39,634 bases of DNA, taken from Bacteroidales bacterium. GTDB lineage: Bacteria > Bacteroidota > Bacteroidia > Bacteroidales > UBA7960. The position numbers and the translations under genes were made by a program. The notes under the pieces were generated by a model. That model made no database searches. It had not been told where the DNA came from and saw only the letters and a list, made by a program, of their open reading frames with translations. The first letter of the stretch is position 1; every line of letters begins with the position of its first letter. The stretch covers positions 1 through 39,634 of the forward strand of contig PUKZ01000150.1 in NCBI GenBank assembly GCA_003550725.1, read 5' to 3'. This document shows positions 9,323-17,012 of this stretch, in pieces.

Positions 9323-9838
9323 TTAATCCAGCCCCAATTCTTTCTTTACCAGGTGTTTTATATCGTCACCGGGTTTTGCGTATAGTAAGGATCCGCCACT
9401 TGAATCAAAAACATATGAATAATTATGTTCTTCTGCGACCTTTTTAATAGCATTTTCAAGATCTCTAATAATGGGTCTTAACAGTGATTCTTCCTTTTCC
9501 CTCAAATCTTGTTGGGCAGTTTCCTGAAATTCAGTTATACGCATCTGCAAATTTTGAAGCTCCCGCTCCTTCGATTGTCTTATAAGTTCTGAATATTCAC
9601 CTTCACTATCAAGATACTCCTGGTACTTTTGTTGTAACTCATTTTGCATTGATGCAAACTGTTGCTCAAGATATTGTGTATATTCCCTCAATTCGGCTTC
9701 CGCCTTTTGACGTCCCGGCATTTGTTCCAACAATCTGTCAACATTTACATGAGCAAACTTGTCCTGGGAGCTTGCACTGGCAGATAAAACAATAAATGCA
9801 AGTATAAATAATGGGATTAATTTAAGGTACTTTTTCAT
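9323..9838 (-). CDS. OmpH/Skp-family periplasmic chaperone
   Basis: The 171-residue protein has a signal peptide (about 1-25, ending ASASSQ), then DKFAHVNVDRLLEQMPGRQKAEAELREY, typical of OmpH/Skp. A long Glu/Gln-rich amphipathic region (about 45-130) should form the paired helical tentacles, followed by the AIKKVAEEHNYSYVFDSSGGSLLY strand region that closes the body. Skp-type trimers hold unfolded outer-membrane proteins in the periplasm before delivery to the Bam complex. ATG 9838 is chosen; an in-frame TTG three codons earlier is less likely. A promoter candidate lies just upstream and a strong terminator downstream, so it appears monocistronic. Bacteroidota often have two or more ompH copies; only one is here. 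Confidence 0.88.
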   Translation of the reverse strand: MKKYLKLIPLFILAFIVLSASASSQDKFAHVNVDRLLEQMPGRQKAEAELREYTQYLEQQFASMQNELQQKYQEYLDSEGEYSELIRQSKERELQNLQMRITEFQETAQQDLREKEESLLRPIIRDLENAIKKVAEEHNYSYVFDSSGGSLLYAKPGDDIKHLVKKELGLD

Positions 9839-9884
9839 TTTATTCAATTTACTTAAGTTTAATAATATAGTTGATTTATTATAG

Positions 9885-9892
9885 CAAAATTA
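9885..9892 (-). promoter_or_regulatory. Candidate promoter (-7 box TAATTTTG) for the OmpH-like gene
   Basis: Read on the minus strand the bases are TAATTTTG, an exact TAnnTTTG element, giving a leader of about 40 bases. No clear -33 TTTG is visible. Confidence 0.4.
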
Positions 9893-9979
9893 ACCTTTTT
9901 ATAGCTTTATGTTTGTTTTTTAACAGTTATTACGAAAAATGTTATATGTTTGGTTAAAGTATTTGTTATTGCGACTAAT

Positions 9980-10004
9980 TAAAAATAATAACACTAGTCG
10001 TGTT
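9980..10004 (-). terminator. Weak terminator-like hairpin after the 10056-10664 lipoprotein gene
   Basis: On the minus strand, AACAC-GACTA-GTGTT is followed by ATTATTTTT. The stem is only 5 bp, so this is a weak candidate about 50 bases after the stop codon. Confidence 0.3.
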
Positions 10005-10055
10005 TTATTTACAAAAACCATATTTCAATTCATGCTATCGCTCAACAAAACACTG

Positions 10056-10664
10056 CTAATTAATCGGTTCAGTTAAATCAAAATCAGCCTGCATAACTAT
10101 TTCGCCATGATACAAAAGTTTATATGAAAACTTACTCATATCTTCAGCAAGTTTAACATTCCACTGACGTTTCCTATCATGATCATCAAGCAATTCTACT
10201 GAATAATCATCAACGGGAAATTTTTGCATATATTGTGTACCTTCTCCGTCAGCATAGCCTCCATAGAGTGTTTTTTCTTCAGGAGTTCCATCTTCATATC
10301 GGTGGTCGTGGCGAAATCTAAGGCCATGTTCATCGACCAAAAACATCCATGTACGAGATTCATCATCATCGAGATGAAATGGAATATGGACTTCATCATC
10401 CTTACATACTGTTACATGCATTACAAAATTTTTATCTTCCCAGCTTTCACGGCCTTCTTTCATATAAACTTGTTCGCCGGCAAACGATTTGTTGCACAAG
10501 CTTGCAAGATTATCAAGAAAAGATCTTTCTTCTTCCGTTAAAACTTTTTGTTCAATTTTTGTTTTTTCAACTTCCTTTTCTTTTTCCTTATCCTTTTCGG
10601 TTGCAGGACCACAGGCATAAATAAATATGCCAAGCATTGAAAATATTATTACTTTTTTTATCAT
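10056..10664 (-). CDS. Lipoprotein of unrecognised family with HIPFH and HDHRYEDGTP motifs (paralogue A)
   Basis: I do not recognise the function. The 202-residue protein has a lipoprotein signal peptide with candidate lipidated Cys18 (IYACGP), then a Lys/Glu linker (about 23-40) and one compact domain. Striking motifs are HIPFH (93-97), SRTWMF (103-108), HDHRYEDGTP (119-128) and YGG (134-136). Cys57 and Cys87 are 30 residues apart and could form a disulfide. All these features, including the 30-residue cysteine spacing, recur in the plus-strand gene at 14644-15225, so the two are paralogues. The cluster of His and Asp residues could bind a metal, but that is inference. It lies 30 bases downstream of the C69 peptidase gene on the same strand, so co-transcription is possible. 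Confidence 0.8.
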   Translation of the reverse strand: MIKKVIIFSMLGIFIYACGPATEKDKEKEKEVEKTKIEQKVLTEEERSFLDNLASLCNKSFAGEQVYMKEGRESWEDKNFVMHVTVCKDDEVHIPFHLDDDESRTWMFLVDEHGLRFRHDHRYEDGTPEEKTLYGGYADGEGTQYMQKFPVDDYSVELLDDHDRKRQWNVKLAEDMSKFSYKLLYHGEIVMQADFDLTEPIN

Positions 10665-10694
10665 TTTTAATTATATTTTTTTAGAGTTAATTAA

Positions 10695-12341
10695 TTATTT
10701 TTCTTCACCGGGTTCGCGCCAGCGCATCTTATAATAGTCCGGATCTTCTTCCACTACTCTATTAAGAAATTCTTCAGGATATCCGACACCTTCAGGCCAT
10801 GGTCTTCTTTTGTCTTCGGTACGTATATACCGGTCATTATATTTTGAAAAGATATAATATCCTAATTCCCGCCATCTTTCAACTGTGCGTTCTGCATTAT
10901 TCACGCTAAATTCCGTCAGATATTCTTTCATTACTTTTTCATCTTTTTCGTATAATGATTTCGCAGCTACATCAACTGCTTTAGTCATTGCATGAGACCG
11001 GCTTTCCACTTCTTCCTGTACCTTCTTTATATCTTCAATTATATAGCTATAAAGGCCATAAGCATAATTAGCCACCAGGTTAAAGACCCAGAAAGCAGAA
11101 TCCCAGTCAAAATCCACAACATTCCCTGTTGCCAGTGACTTGGGGGCTGTTTGCATCCCCATATAAAGAGGCATATATGCATTTGAATAAGTATCATCAA
11201 CACCATACCAGAAAATACCACCTATAGGATCTGGCAACCAGTTTCTTGACTGGGAAATAAACGAAAAGCCAGTTTGAGGTTGTGATATTGTACGTTCCCA
11301 GGCATACTCTGCAGAGTCATCTTCAATGGAGAAGTATAGCGGGCGCCATCTGTAGGGATTGTTATAAGGTCCTGCAGCATACCTGTCGCCGGTATAATGC
11401 GGTGTATCATGAAAATGATCGCGCACAAAACTTATCATTTTTTCGGTAGTGATCTTTTCATCCGGTTTAATAAATAAAGGATATGGTTCAGCACCTTTAA
11501 CGGCTCGCCAATAGTCATCAGAAAATTCTTTTGAAGGAGCAGCCCTGTTAAATACGCTCCACACACGTCCTTCGCATAACATAAGAGAAGAAGGGGTTAC
11601 AGGGTTATAAGCATCAACAAAGCTAAACTCCTCTTTTGGCCCTTCAAACCAGCCCATTTCACGAGCAAAATCAACCACGTCATCCGACCACATCCAGTTT
11701 TCTGTATCATCCCAATCAACTTCACGTATGCGGGCCTGGTTGGCATGAGCTGCCATGTATCCATCAGGTACCCTGGCTGCAACCCAAACAGCACCTTCTC
11801 CATGCTCTCCTTTACCAATAAAATCCATTACCCAGACTTCATTTTTATCGGCAATAGAAAACGACTCTCCTGTACTATAATATCCATGTTCTTCAACCAA
11901 ACCGGTCATAACTTCTATAGCTTCACGGGCAGTCGTTGAACGTTGCAAAGCTGTATACATCATAGCACCGTAGTCAATAAAGCCATTTCCTCCGTGAAGT
12001 TCCTCCCGGCCGGTAAAGGTCGTTTCGCCAATTGCCACCTGATGCTCATTCATATTACCAATAACCCTGTAAGTCTGTTCAACTTGTGGTATAGCTCCTA
12101 ATAATGAATCGGTATGCCAGCATATAATATCAAGCGAATCACCAGCTTCATATTCACCCCCGGGGTAAAAATAAAGGGGATCCATAAATCCTCCTGCATC
12201 AGCCAAATAACTGATCATAACACTCCCATCAGCACTAGCCCCAGCAGAAACCAGCACATTGGTACAAGAATTAGCAGGTTTTAAAACAAAAATAAAAACT
12301 GCAGATATAAACAAACTCTTCATGAAACAATTTAATCTCAT
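10695..12341 (-). CDS. Secreted C69-family dipeptidase (peptidase U34/PepD-like, Ntn hydrolase)
   Basis: From ATG 12341 the product has 548 residues. A signal peptide (about 1-25, ending PANS) is followed directly by Cys26 in CTNVLVSAGASADGSVM, the signature of C69/U34 dipeptidases, in which cleavage exposes an N-terminal Cys nucleophile. Other family segments are TTFTGREELHGG, SFSIADKNEVWVMDFIGKG and VWVAARVPDGYMAAHANQARI. These enzymes hydrolyse dipeptides in the periplasm or outside the cell. An in-frame TTG two codons upstream and an ATG at 12323 are alternative starts. The region before the Cys (ANSC) is a poor lipobox, which favours cleavage over lipidation. Downstream, the lipoprotein gene follows after 30 bases, suggesting a two-gene unit. 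Confidence 0.88.
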   Translation of the reverse strand: MRLNCFMKSLFISAVFIFVLKPANSCTNVLVSAGASADGSVMISYLADAGGFMDPLYFYPGGEYEAGDSLDIICWHTDSLLGAIPQVEQTYRVIGNMNEHQVAIGETTFTGREELHGGNGFIDYGAMMYTALQRSTTAREAIEVMTGLVEEHGYYSTGESFSIADKNEVWVMDFIGKGEHGEGAVWVAARVPDGYMAAHANQARIREVDWDDTENWMWSDDVVDFAREMGWFEGPKEEFSFVDAYNPVTPSSLMLCEGRVWSVFNRAAPSKEFSDDYWRAVKGAEPYPLFIKPDEKITTEKMISFVRDHFHDTPHYTGDRYAAGPYNNPYRWRPLYFSIEDDSAEYAWERTISQPQTGFSFISQSRNWLPDPIGGIFWYGVDDTYSNAYMPLYMGMQTAPKSLATGNVVDFDWDSAFWVFNLVANYAYGLYSYIIEDIKKVQEEVESRSHAMTKAVDVAAKSLYEKDEKVMKEYLTEFSVNNAERTVERWRELGYYIFSKYNDRYIRTEDKRRPWPEGVGYPEEFLNRVVEEDPDYYKMRWREPGEEK

Positions 12342-12375
12342 AGTCAATTTTTTAGTTTATAATTAATTTTACAGG

Positions 12376-12383
12376 CAAAAATA
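12376..12383 (-). promoter_or_regulatory. Candidate promoter (-7 box TATTTTTG) for the C69 peptidase gene
   Basis: An exact TAnnTTTG match on the minus strand gives a leader of about 30 bases before ATG 12341. The rest of the 322-base gap (12342-12663), up to the end of sppA, is AT-rich and shows neither genes nor a convincing terminator. Confidence 0.42.
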
Positions 12384-12663
12384 ACAGAATAATTTTTATT
12401 TAAAACTTATATACGAACTCTTTAAAAATTATTAATAACTTGCCCTTTAAATTTTATAATAAATTTAATAACAGAAAACAAAACATATTCTTTTCAGTCA
12501 AGCAGTCAATATGTTAACTCTATATTCAATATTAATATTTTATATATCCATTTATTAGAATTGATACTTTGAATACTATTTACCGGTTTATTGACCTGAT
12601 ATTATTAAATAATAGCTTATTTAAAGATCTCAGTTTTTATAAATATGAAACGCCAGCTTAAGA

Positions 12664-14439
12664 TTAATAAAGGATAATCTCGTAGGGTAATCTTGCCTGG
12701 ATTCCTTTCATATTTTCGGCTTCTTTAACTATTTCAATGTATTTATATTTATCTCCCAACCGGTTTTTTATCCATCTGTCCTGGATACCTCCAAACTCTT
12801 CCATTAATTGTGTGAAAAAGTCTTTTCTTTTCGGATATTCAACGATCTTGTATTCTTCTACTTCAGCTAGTTCTATAGCTTTTTCAATAGCTAAATTCAA
12901 GCCACCAAAATCATCAATGAGCCCTATTCTTTTGGCATCAACGCCACTCCAAACACGTCCGCCTCCGATTTCATCAACTGCTTCAACGGGTAATCCTCTT
13001 CCCTCAGCAACATGTTCAATAAAAGTATAATAAACATCATTTATTGATTCCTGAATTATTTGTTCTTCAGCAACTGTTAGAGGTCGGTTAAATGATACAA
13101 AATCGGAAAATTCGTTGGTCTTGACATTATCAAAAGTTATGCCAAGCTTTTCATTAAAGAGTTCCTGCATATTAGGAATAATACCAAATACCCCTATAGA
13201 GCCGGTAATAGTATTTTGATTAGCATAGATGTAGTCAGCAGCACATGCAATATAATATCCGCCTGAAGCTGCCACATCGCCCATTGTAGCGACAACTGGT
13301 TTTTCTTCAGCTGCAAGCTTTATCTCTCTTAAAATAACATCAGAAGCTAAAGCACTGCCTCCCCCTGAATTTATTCTAAAAACGATAGCCTTTACAGATT
13401 CGTCAAGCCTTGCTTCCCGGATAGCTCTGGAAATTCTGTCAGATGCAATCATAGTTTCGCCTCCGTCGCCCCCTACAATTCCACCCATACCATAAACAAC
13501 AGCTATTTTATTTTTTGTTGATTTAGTTCGCATTACTTCAGGCTTGGGAGCGTTTTTATATCTGCTGTGAGTAACAAAATTAATATCATCGTCGTCGTTT
13601 TCAAGCCCTAATCTATTTCTTATATCATCTTTAACTTCATCATAATACATGATTCCGTCAATCATTCCGTTTTCCAAAGCTTTTTCAGCATCACGGGTTA
13701 AAAGATTATCTGCAACTTCATTAAGGTGGTTAACCTTTAAATACCTTGAATCTGAAATATCCTTTAGAATATTATTCCAAATTGAACCGACATAAGCGAG
13801 TATCTGCTCACGGTTCTCTTCACTCATTTGTTCCTGAATAAAAGGCTCTACAGCACTTTTATACTCACCGTAACGGATAACCTGGGGGTCTATTCCCACC
13901 TTGTCAAGCATATTTTTCAAAAACACAAGTTCAGAATTTATTCCCCTAAAATCAATAGCACCCTCAGGATTCAAATAAAGATCATCAGCTACAGAACCCA
14001 AATAATAAGCATTTTGCATATAATATTCTCCATATGCAACAATAAACTTACCGGATTCTTTAAATTCAATTAATGCATCTCTTATCTCCTGTATAGTTGC
14101 AAATCCGGCTTGCATATAACTCAAATCAAGAAAAATACCGGAAATGTTTTCATCTTTTCCTGCCTTACGAATGTTTTCAAGAATCTCATTTAGCCCCTTA
14201 GTTTTTGAAGGTCTTATCGACATAAAATCAAAATCTTCAAGAGGGCTGCGACCACCTCTATCAACAATCTCGCCATCAAGTTTTAAATGCAATACAGAAT
14301 TTTTATCGACTTTAACCTTGTCAGTTTTTGCAAAAGTTGCAAGTGAAGCAAATATCCCGGCAAAAATAAAAAACACAATAACCAATGTAAGGAAAAACCC
14401 CAACATTGAAGCAAACATAAATTTAAAAAATTGTTTCAT
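12664..14439 (-). CDS. sppA: Signal peptide peptidase SppA, 67K type
   Basis: From ATG 14439 the protein has 591 residues, the size of the duplicated 67K form of SppA (family S49), which degrades signal peptides left in the inner membrane. A single N-terminal membrane anchor spans about residues 8-33. The catalytic dyad is visible: Lys194 in the first half (YKSAVEPF) and Ser392 in the second (AASGGYY); INSGGGSALASD is the conserved loop before it, with Gly in place of the usual Pro. A GTG 15 codons upstream would give a longer product, but ATG plus a membrane anchor directly after it is the better start. The gene stands alone on the minus strand, divergent from the lipoprotein gene at 14644. 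Confidence 0.93.
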   Translation of the reverse strand: MKQFFKFMFASMLGFFLTLVIVFFIFAGIFASLATFAKTDKVKVDKNSVLHLKLDGEIVDRGGRSPLEDFDFMSIRPSKTKGLNEILENIRKAGKDENISGIFLDLSYMQAGFATIQEIRDALIEFKESGKFIVAYGEYYMQNAYYLGSVADDLYLNPEGAIDFRGINSELVFLKNMLDKVGIDPQVIRYGEYKSAVEPFIQEQMSEENREQILAYVGSIWNNILKDISDSRYLKVNHLNEVADNLLTRDAEKALENGMIDGIMYYDEVKDDIRNRLGLENDDDDINFVTHSRYKNAPKPEVMRTKSTKNKIAVVYGMGGIVGGDGGETMIASDRISRAIREARLDESVKAIVFRINSGGGSALASDVILREIKLAAEEKPVVATMGDVAASGGYYIACAADYIYANQNTITGSIGVFGIIPNMQELFNEKLGITFDNVKTNEFSDFVSFNRPLTVAEEQIIQESINDVYYTFIEHVAEGRGLPVEAVDEIGGGRVWSGVDAKRIGLIDDFGGLNLAIEKAIELAEVEEYKIVEYPKRKDFFTQLMEEFGGIQDRWIKNRLGDKYKYIEIVKEAENMKGIQARLPYEIILY

Positions 14440-14572
14440 GATTAAATAATTTATTGATTTAGAAAAAATGGCTAATATAATCACTACGAATTTAATATAA
14501 ACATTTAATATTATTATATTTTTTTAATGAAAAAAACAGACTTATTTATTGTTATTTTTAACATAAAAACAT

Positions 14573-14580
14573 TAGTTTTG
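14573..14580 (+). promoter_or_regulatory. Candidate promoter (-7 box TAGTTTTG) for the second HDHRYEDGTP lipoprotein
   Basis: TAGTTTTG is an exact TAnnTTTG match; a TTG lies at 14549-14551, 21 bases upstream. The leader would be about 57 bases to ATG 14644. Confidence 0.48.
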
Positions 14581-14643
14581 AATTAGTTTTTATAGATTAT
14601 CTTTTTAACAGCTTCAATTGATTAATTATTAAAAAAAATAAAA

Positions 14644-15225
14644 ATGTATAAAGTAATTTATTTAACCGTTGTTTTGCTATTATCAGCTTGTGGTCAACCT
14701 GACAAAAAAGTTGATGAATCCATCAATGATCAAACCGAAAGCTTGGTTTCCGAAACCCATAAAGCATTTTTTGATAATTTGAGCAAAATATGCGGGGAAT
14801 CATACAGAGGTAAAGAAATATATCGAAGCCATCATGGCGAAAGCATGGCCGATGAGGATTTAGTCATGCACGTAGATATTTGTGAAGATGACCATATCCA
14901 TATTCCGTTTCATATTAGCGAGGATAAATCACGCACCTGGATGTTTTGGAAAGAAGATGGTAAACTTCGCCTTGCTCATGATCACAGATATGAAGACGGA
15001 ACGCCTCAGGAGCAAACAATGTATGGTGGCATTGCCGATGAAACAGGCAATGAATTTGTTCAAAATTTCCCGGCTGATGAATATTCAGCCAAACTTATCG
15101 AAGATGGTGGCGGAAATGTATGGACTATAAAAATTGATGAGTATTTTACCACTTTCACCTATAGATTGGAAAGAGATGAAGAGAAACGTTGGCGGGTTGA
15201 TTTTGATCTGACAAATCCTTTATAA
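14644..15225 (+). CDS. Lipoprotein of unrecognised family with HIPFH and HDHRYEDGTP motifs (paralogue B)
   Basis: Function not recognised. The 193-residue protein has a clean lipobox (LLLSACGQ, lipidated Cys16) and a domain clearly homologous to the lipoprotein at 10056-10664: HIPFH (86-90), SRTWMF (96-101), HDHRYEDGTP (112-121) and YGG (127-129), with Cys50 and Cys80 again 30 residues apart. Unlike paralogue A it lacks the Lys/Glu-rich linker. No +2 Asp follows the lipid Cys (CGQ); in Bacteroidota, retention rules differ from E. coli, so the final membrane cannot be assigned. It is followed by another small lipoprotein gene 76 bases downstream, a possible co-transcribed partner. Confidence 0.8.
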   Translation: MYKVIYLTVVLLLSACGQPDKKVDESINDQTESLVSETHKAFFDNLSKICGESYRGKEIYRSHHGESMADEDLVMHVDICEDDHIHIPFHISEDKSRTWMFWKEDGKLRLAHDHRYEDGTPQEQTMYGGIADETGNEFVQNFPADEYSAKLIEDGGGNVWTIKIDEYFTTFTYRLERDEEKRWRVDFDLTNPL

Positions 15226-15301
15226 AAGCACAAAATGTTTTGCGAAGAATAAATAAAAAAATTTATTAAGTCGGTAAAGCACATTAATTAATTCAAAGCA
15301 A

Positions 15302-15715
15302 ATGAAAAATATAATTATTTTTTTCTATATTATTATAATATCCGTTACATTTTTGGGTTGTGAAAAAAACGGTAACATTGGAGAGTTTGTAGTTGAAATA
15401 GAAGCATCTGATGAAATAAAAATGGATATTGGATTAAAAAAAGTCTATGACGATACTGTACTGACAAATATAACATGGTGGAACTACCAGCAGGGAACTT
15501 ATTTTTCTCGCAAAAAGGATTTGCCAAAAAACTCGGTTATCAAAATAGTAGGCGATGTAAGAAAAAGTTATGGAGTAGAAGTAACTGCTGATTTCAAGAC
15601 TAAGTTTAATGATAGAACATTAAAAGAGGAAGAATTATATCTTGTTGGAAGAACCGATTATCATGAAAAAACTACCCATAAATCAGAATTTGATTTTAAA
15701 GTTACTTTAGAATAA
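15302..15715 (+). CDS. Small putative lipoprotein, function unknown
   Basis: I do not recognise this 137-residue protein. It begins with a strongly hydrophobic signal ending in a lipobox (VTFLGCEK, Cys20). The mature part of about 118 residues alternates hydrophobic and charged residues, with strands such as FVVEIEASDEIKMDI and YGVEVTADF, suggesting a small all-beta fold. The start fits a standard lipoprotein signal. It lies downstream of lipoprotein paralogue B on the same strand, with no terminator seen between them. Confidence 0.65.
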   Translation: MKNIIIFFYIIIISVTFLGCEKNGNIGEFVVEIEASDEIKMDIGLKKVYDDTVLTNITWWNYQQGTYFSRKKDLPKNSVIKIVGDVRKSYGVEVTADFKTKFNDRTLKEEELYLVGRTDYHEKTTHKSEFDFKVTLE

Positions 15716-15913
15716 TAATATTATATCGCATTCAATAATAGTGTATTGCTGCAACAGCTTTTTCAAAGCATCTTGTACTCCCTGAAAATAATCTATTTTA
15801 TTAAAAAAGCATGCTTTGCTATAATCTTAGAGATTGTGATTAAACAAAAATCTATTTGTTTAATTATACCCATAACCATGATCAATCTTAAACTGAAGGA
15901 TAAGAGTAAATTA

Positions 15914-16816
15914 TTATTTTTTTTGAATTTTTCTCAAAGCTAACCTAACAGGGATTAGGGTAATTATCCATGCAAACTGCGCCATGATACAAAAAACTGC
16001 TATAATGGGAGGCAGATACAGAATTGCAAGCGAAATACCCAGACCGATATTATTCATTCCTGAGCTTATTGTAAAAGTTGCTTTACTGTTAAAATCCTTT
16101 GTTGGTATCATATACCATCCCATAACAAACAGTCCTAAATAAAATATCAAAGCTATAATTATAAAAATCAAAACCAGATCAGGCTGCTGAAATACAATTT
16201 GCTTGTTTTTTGAAATAGCAAGTAATAGTATCATAGATATACAAATTACTGTAACATAAGACAGATTTAAACTCATCCAGTTTTTTATTTTTTTCTTTTT
16301 CCGAAAAGGCAGATGAACAAAGAAAGGTAAAACTATTGTTATAAAGACTGTTTGAAAAAGATTAAGAGGATTAATAGTGGAAACTCCTTCGGATACCAGG
16401 GGAACAAACACCGGGATTGTGAATGTAGCAACTATACTGCTTAAAGCCATTATAATTAATGACAGGTTTATGTTTTTTACAAACATTACCGTAACGGGTG
16501 GTGAAGCAACGGCAGAAGGCAATAACAACAGAAAAAACAAAGCAAAGGCATAAAATTCTGAAACAAAGCTTAGTACAATAAAAAAAATAACCGGAATCAA
16601 AATAAATCTTAAAATGGTAAAAGCAATTGCATGAGTTGATTTTGAAACAAATACTTCTTTTTTCAAATCAAACTGAAAACATGAAGCAAAAATTATAGTA
16701 AATAGCAATACCAATATAAAGTATGAAGCAACATCACCCGGGTCAGGTATAAATAGTCCTGAAATGCCGGCAATAAGTAATATAAAGCTAAAGTATTTGT
16801 TTATAAAATCCCGCAT
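15914..16816 (-). CDS. BASS-family (bile acid:sodium symporter-like) membrane transporter
   Basis: From ATG 16816 the product has 300 residues and eight to ten hydrophobic segments, matching the SBF/BASS fold of Na+-coupled organic anion transporters. SSGMNNIGLGISLA, about residues 252-265, corresponds to the crossover region with conserved polar residues that bind Na+; PSAVASPPVTVMF (about 108-120) is the matching first-half element. The C-terminal KKIQKK-like tail is cytoplasmic by the positive-inside rule. Transported substrates in this family include bile acids, pyruvate, pantothenate and others, and the sequence does not choose among them. A TTG start six codons upstream is less likely. 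Inverted repeats lie in the 196-base gap before it. Confidence 0.82.
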   Translation of the reverse strand: MRDFINKYFSFILLIAGISGLFIPDPGDVASYFILVLLFTIIFASCFQFDLKKEVFVSKSTHAIAFTILRFILIPVIFFIVLSFVSEFYAFALFFLLLLPSAVASPPVTVMFVKNINLSLIIMALSSIVATFTIPVFVPLVSEGVSTINPLNLFQTVFITIVLPFFVHLPFRKKKKIKNWMSLNLSYVTVICISMILLLAISKNKQIVFQQPDLVLIFIIIALIFYLGLFVMGWYMIPTKDFNSKATFTISSGMNNIGLGISLAILYLPPIIAVFCIMAQFAWIITLIPVRLALRKIQKK

Positions 16817-16860
16817 ATCATTTTTTAAAAGCAAAACTAATAATTATTAAATATCGTAAT

Positions 16861-16931
16861 AATTAAGTCGGGCTTAATTTCTTTTTGAATTTTCATTATT
16901 TCATCCGATAAATCTTAAAAAAAGATTTATC
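16861..16931. repeat. Two AT-rich inverted repeats between mgtE and the BASS gene
   Basis: AATTAAG (16861-16867) and CTTAATT (16873-16879) enclose TCGGG; GATAAATCTT (16907-16916) and AAGATTTATC (16922-16931) enclose AAAAA. Neither is followed by a proper T-tract on the minus strand, so they may be operator sites or RNA hairpins between the two minus-strand genes rather than a standard terminator. Confidence 0.5.
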
Positions 16932-17012
16932 ATAAACAGAAAATAATGATATTTTTTGAATATGCAGGCATGGGCTAATCCGGTTATAAGGGGGATTTTC
17001 CGAATTTTTAGT

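Noticed and set aside
15746-15943. Plus-strand open frame of 65 codons
   Set aside because: No start context, no domain or signal, very AT-rich, and it overlaps the end of the BASS transporter gene.
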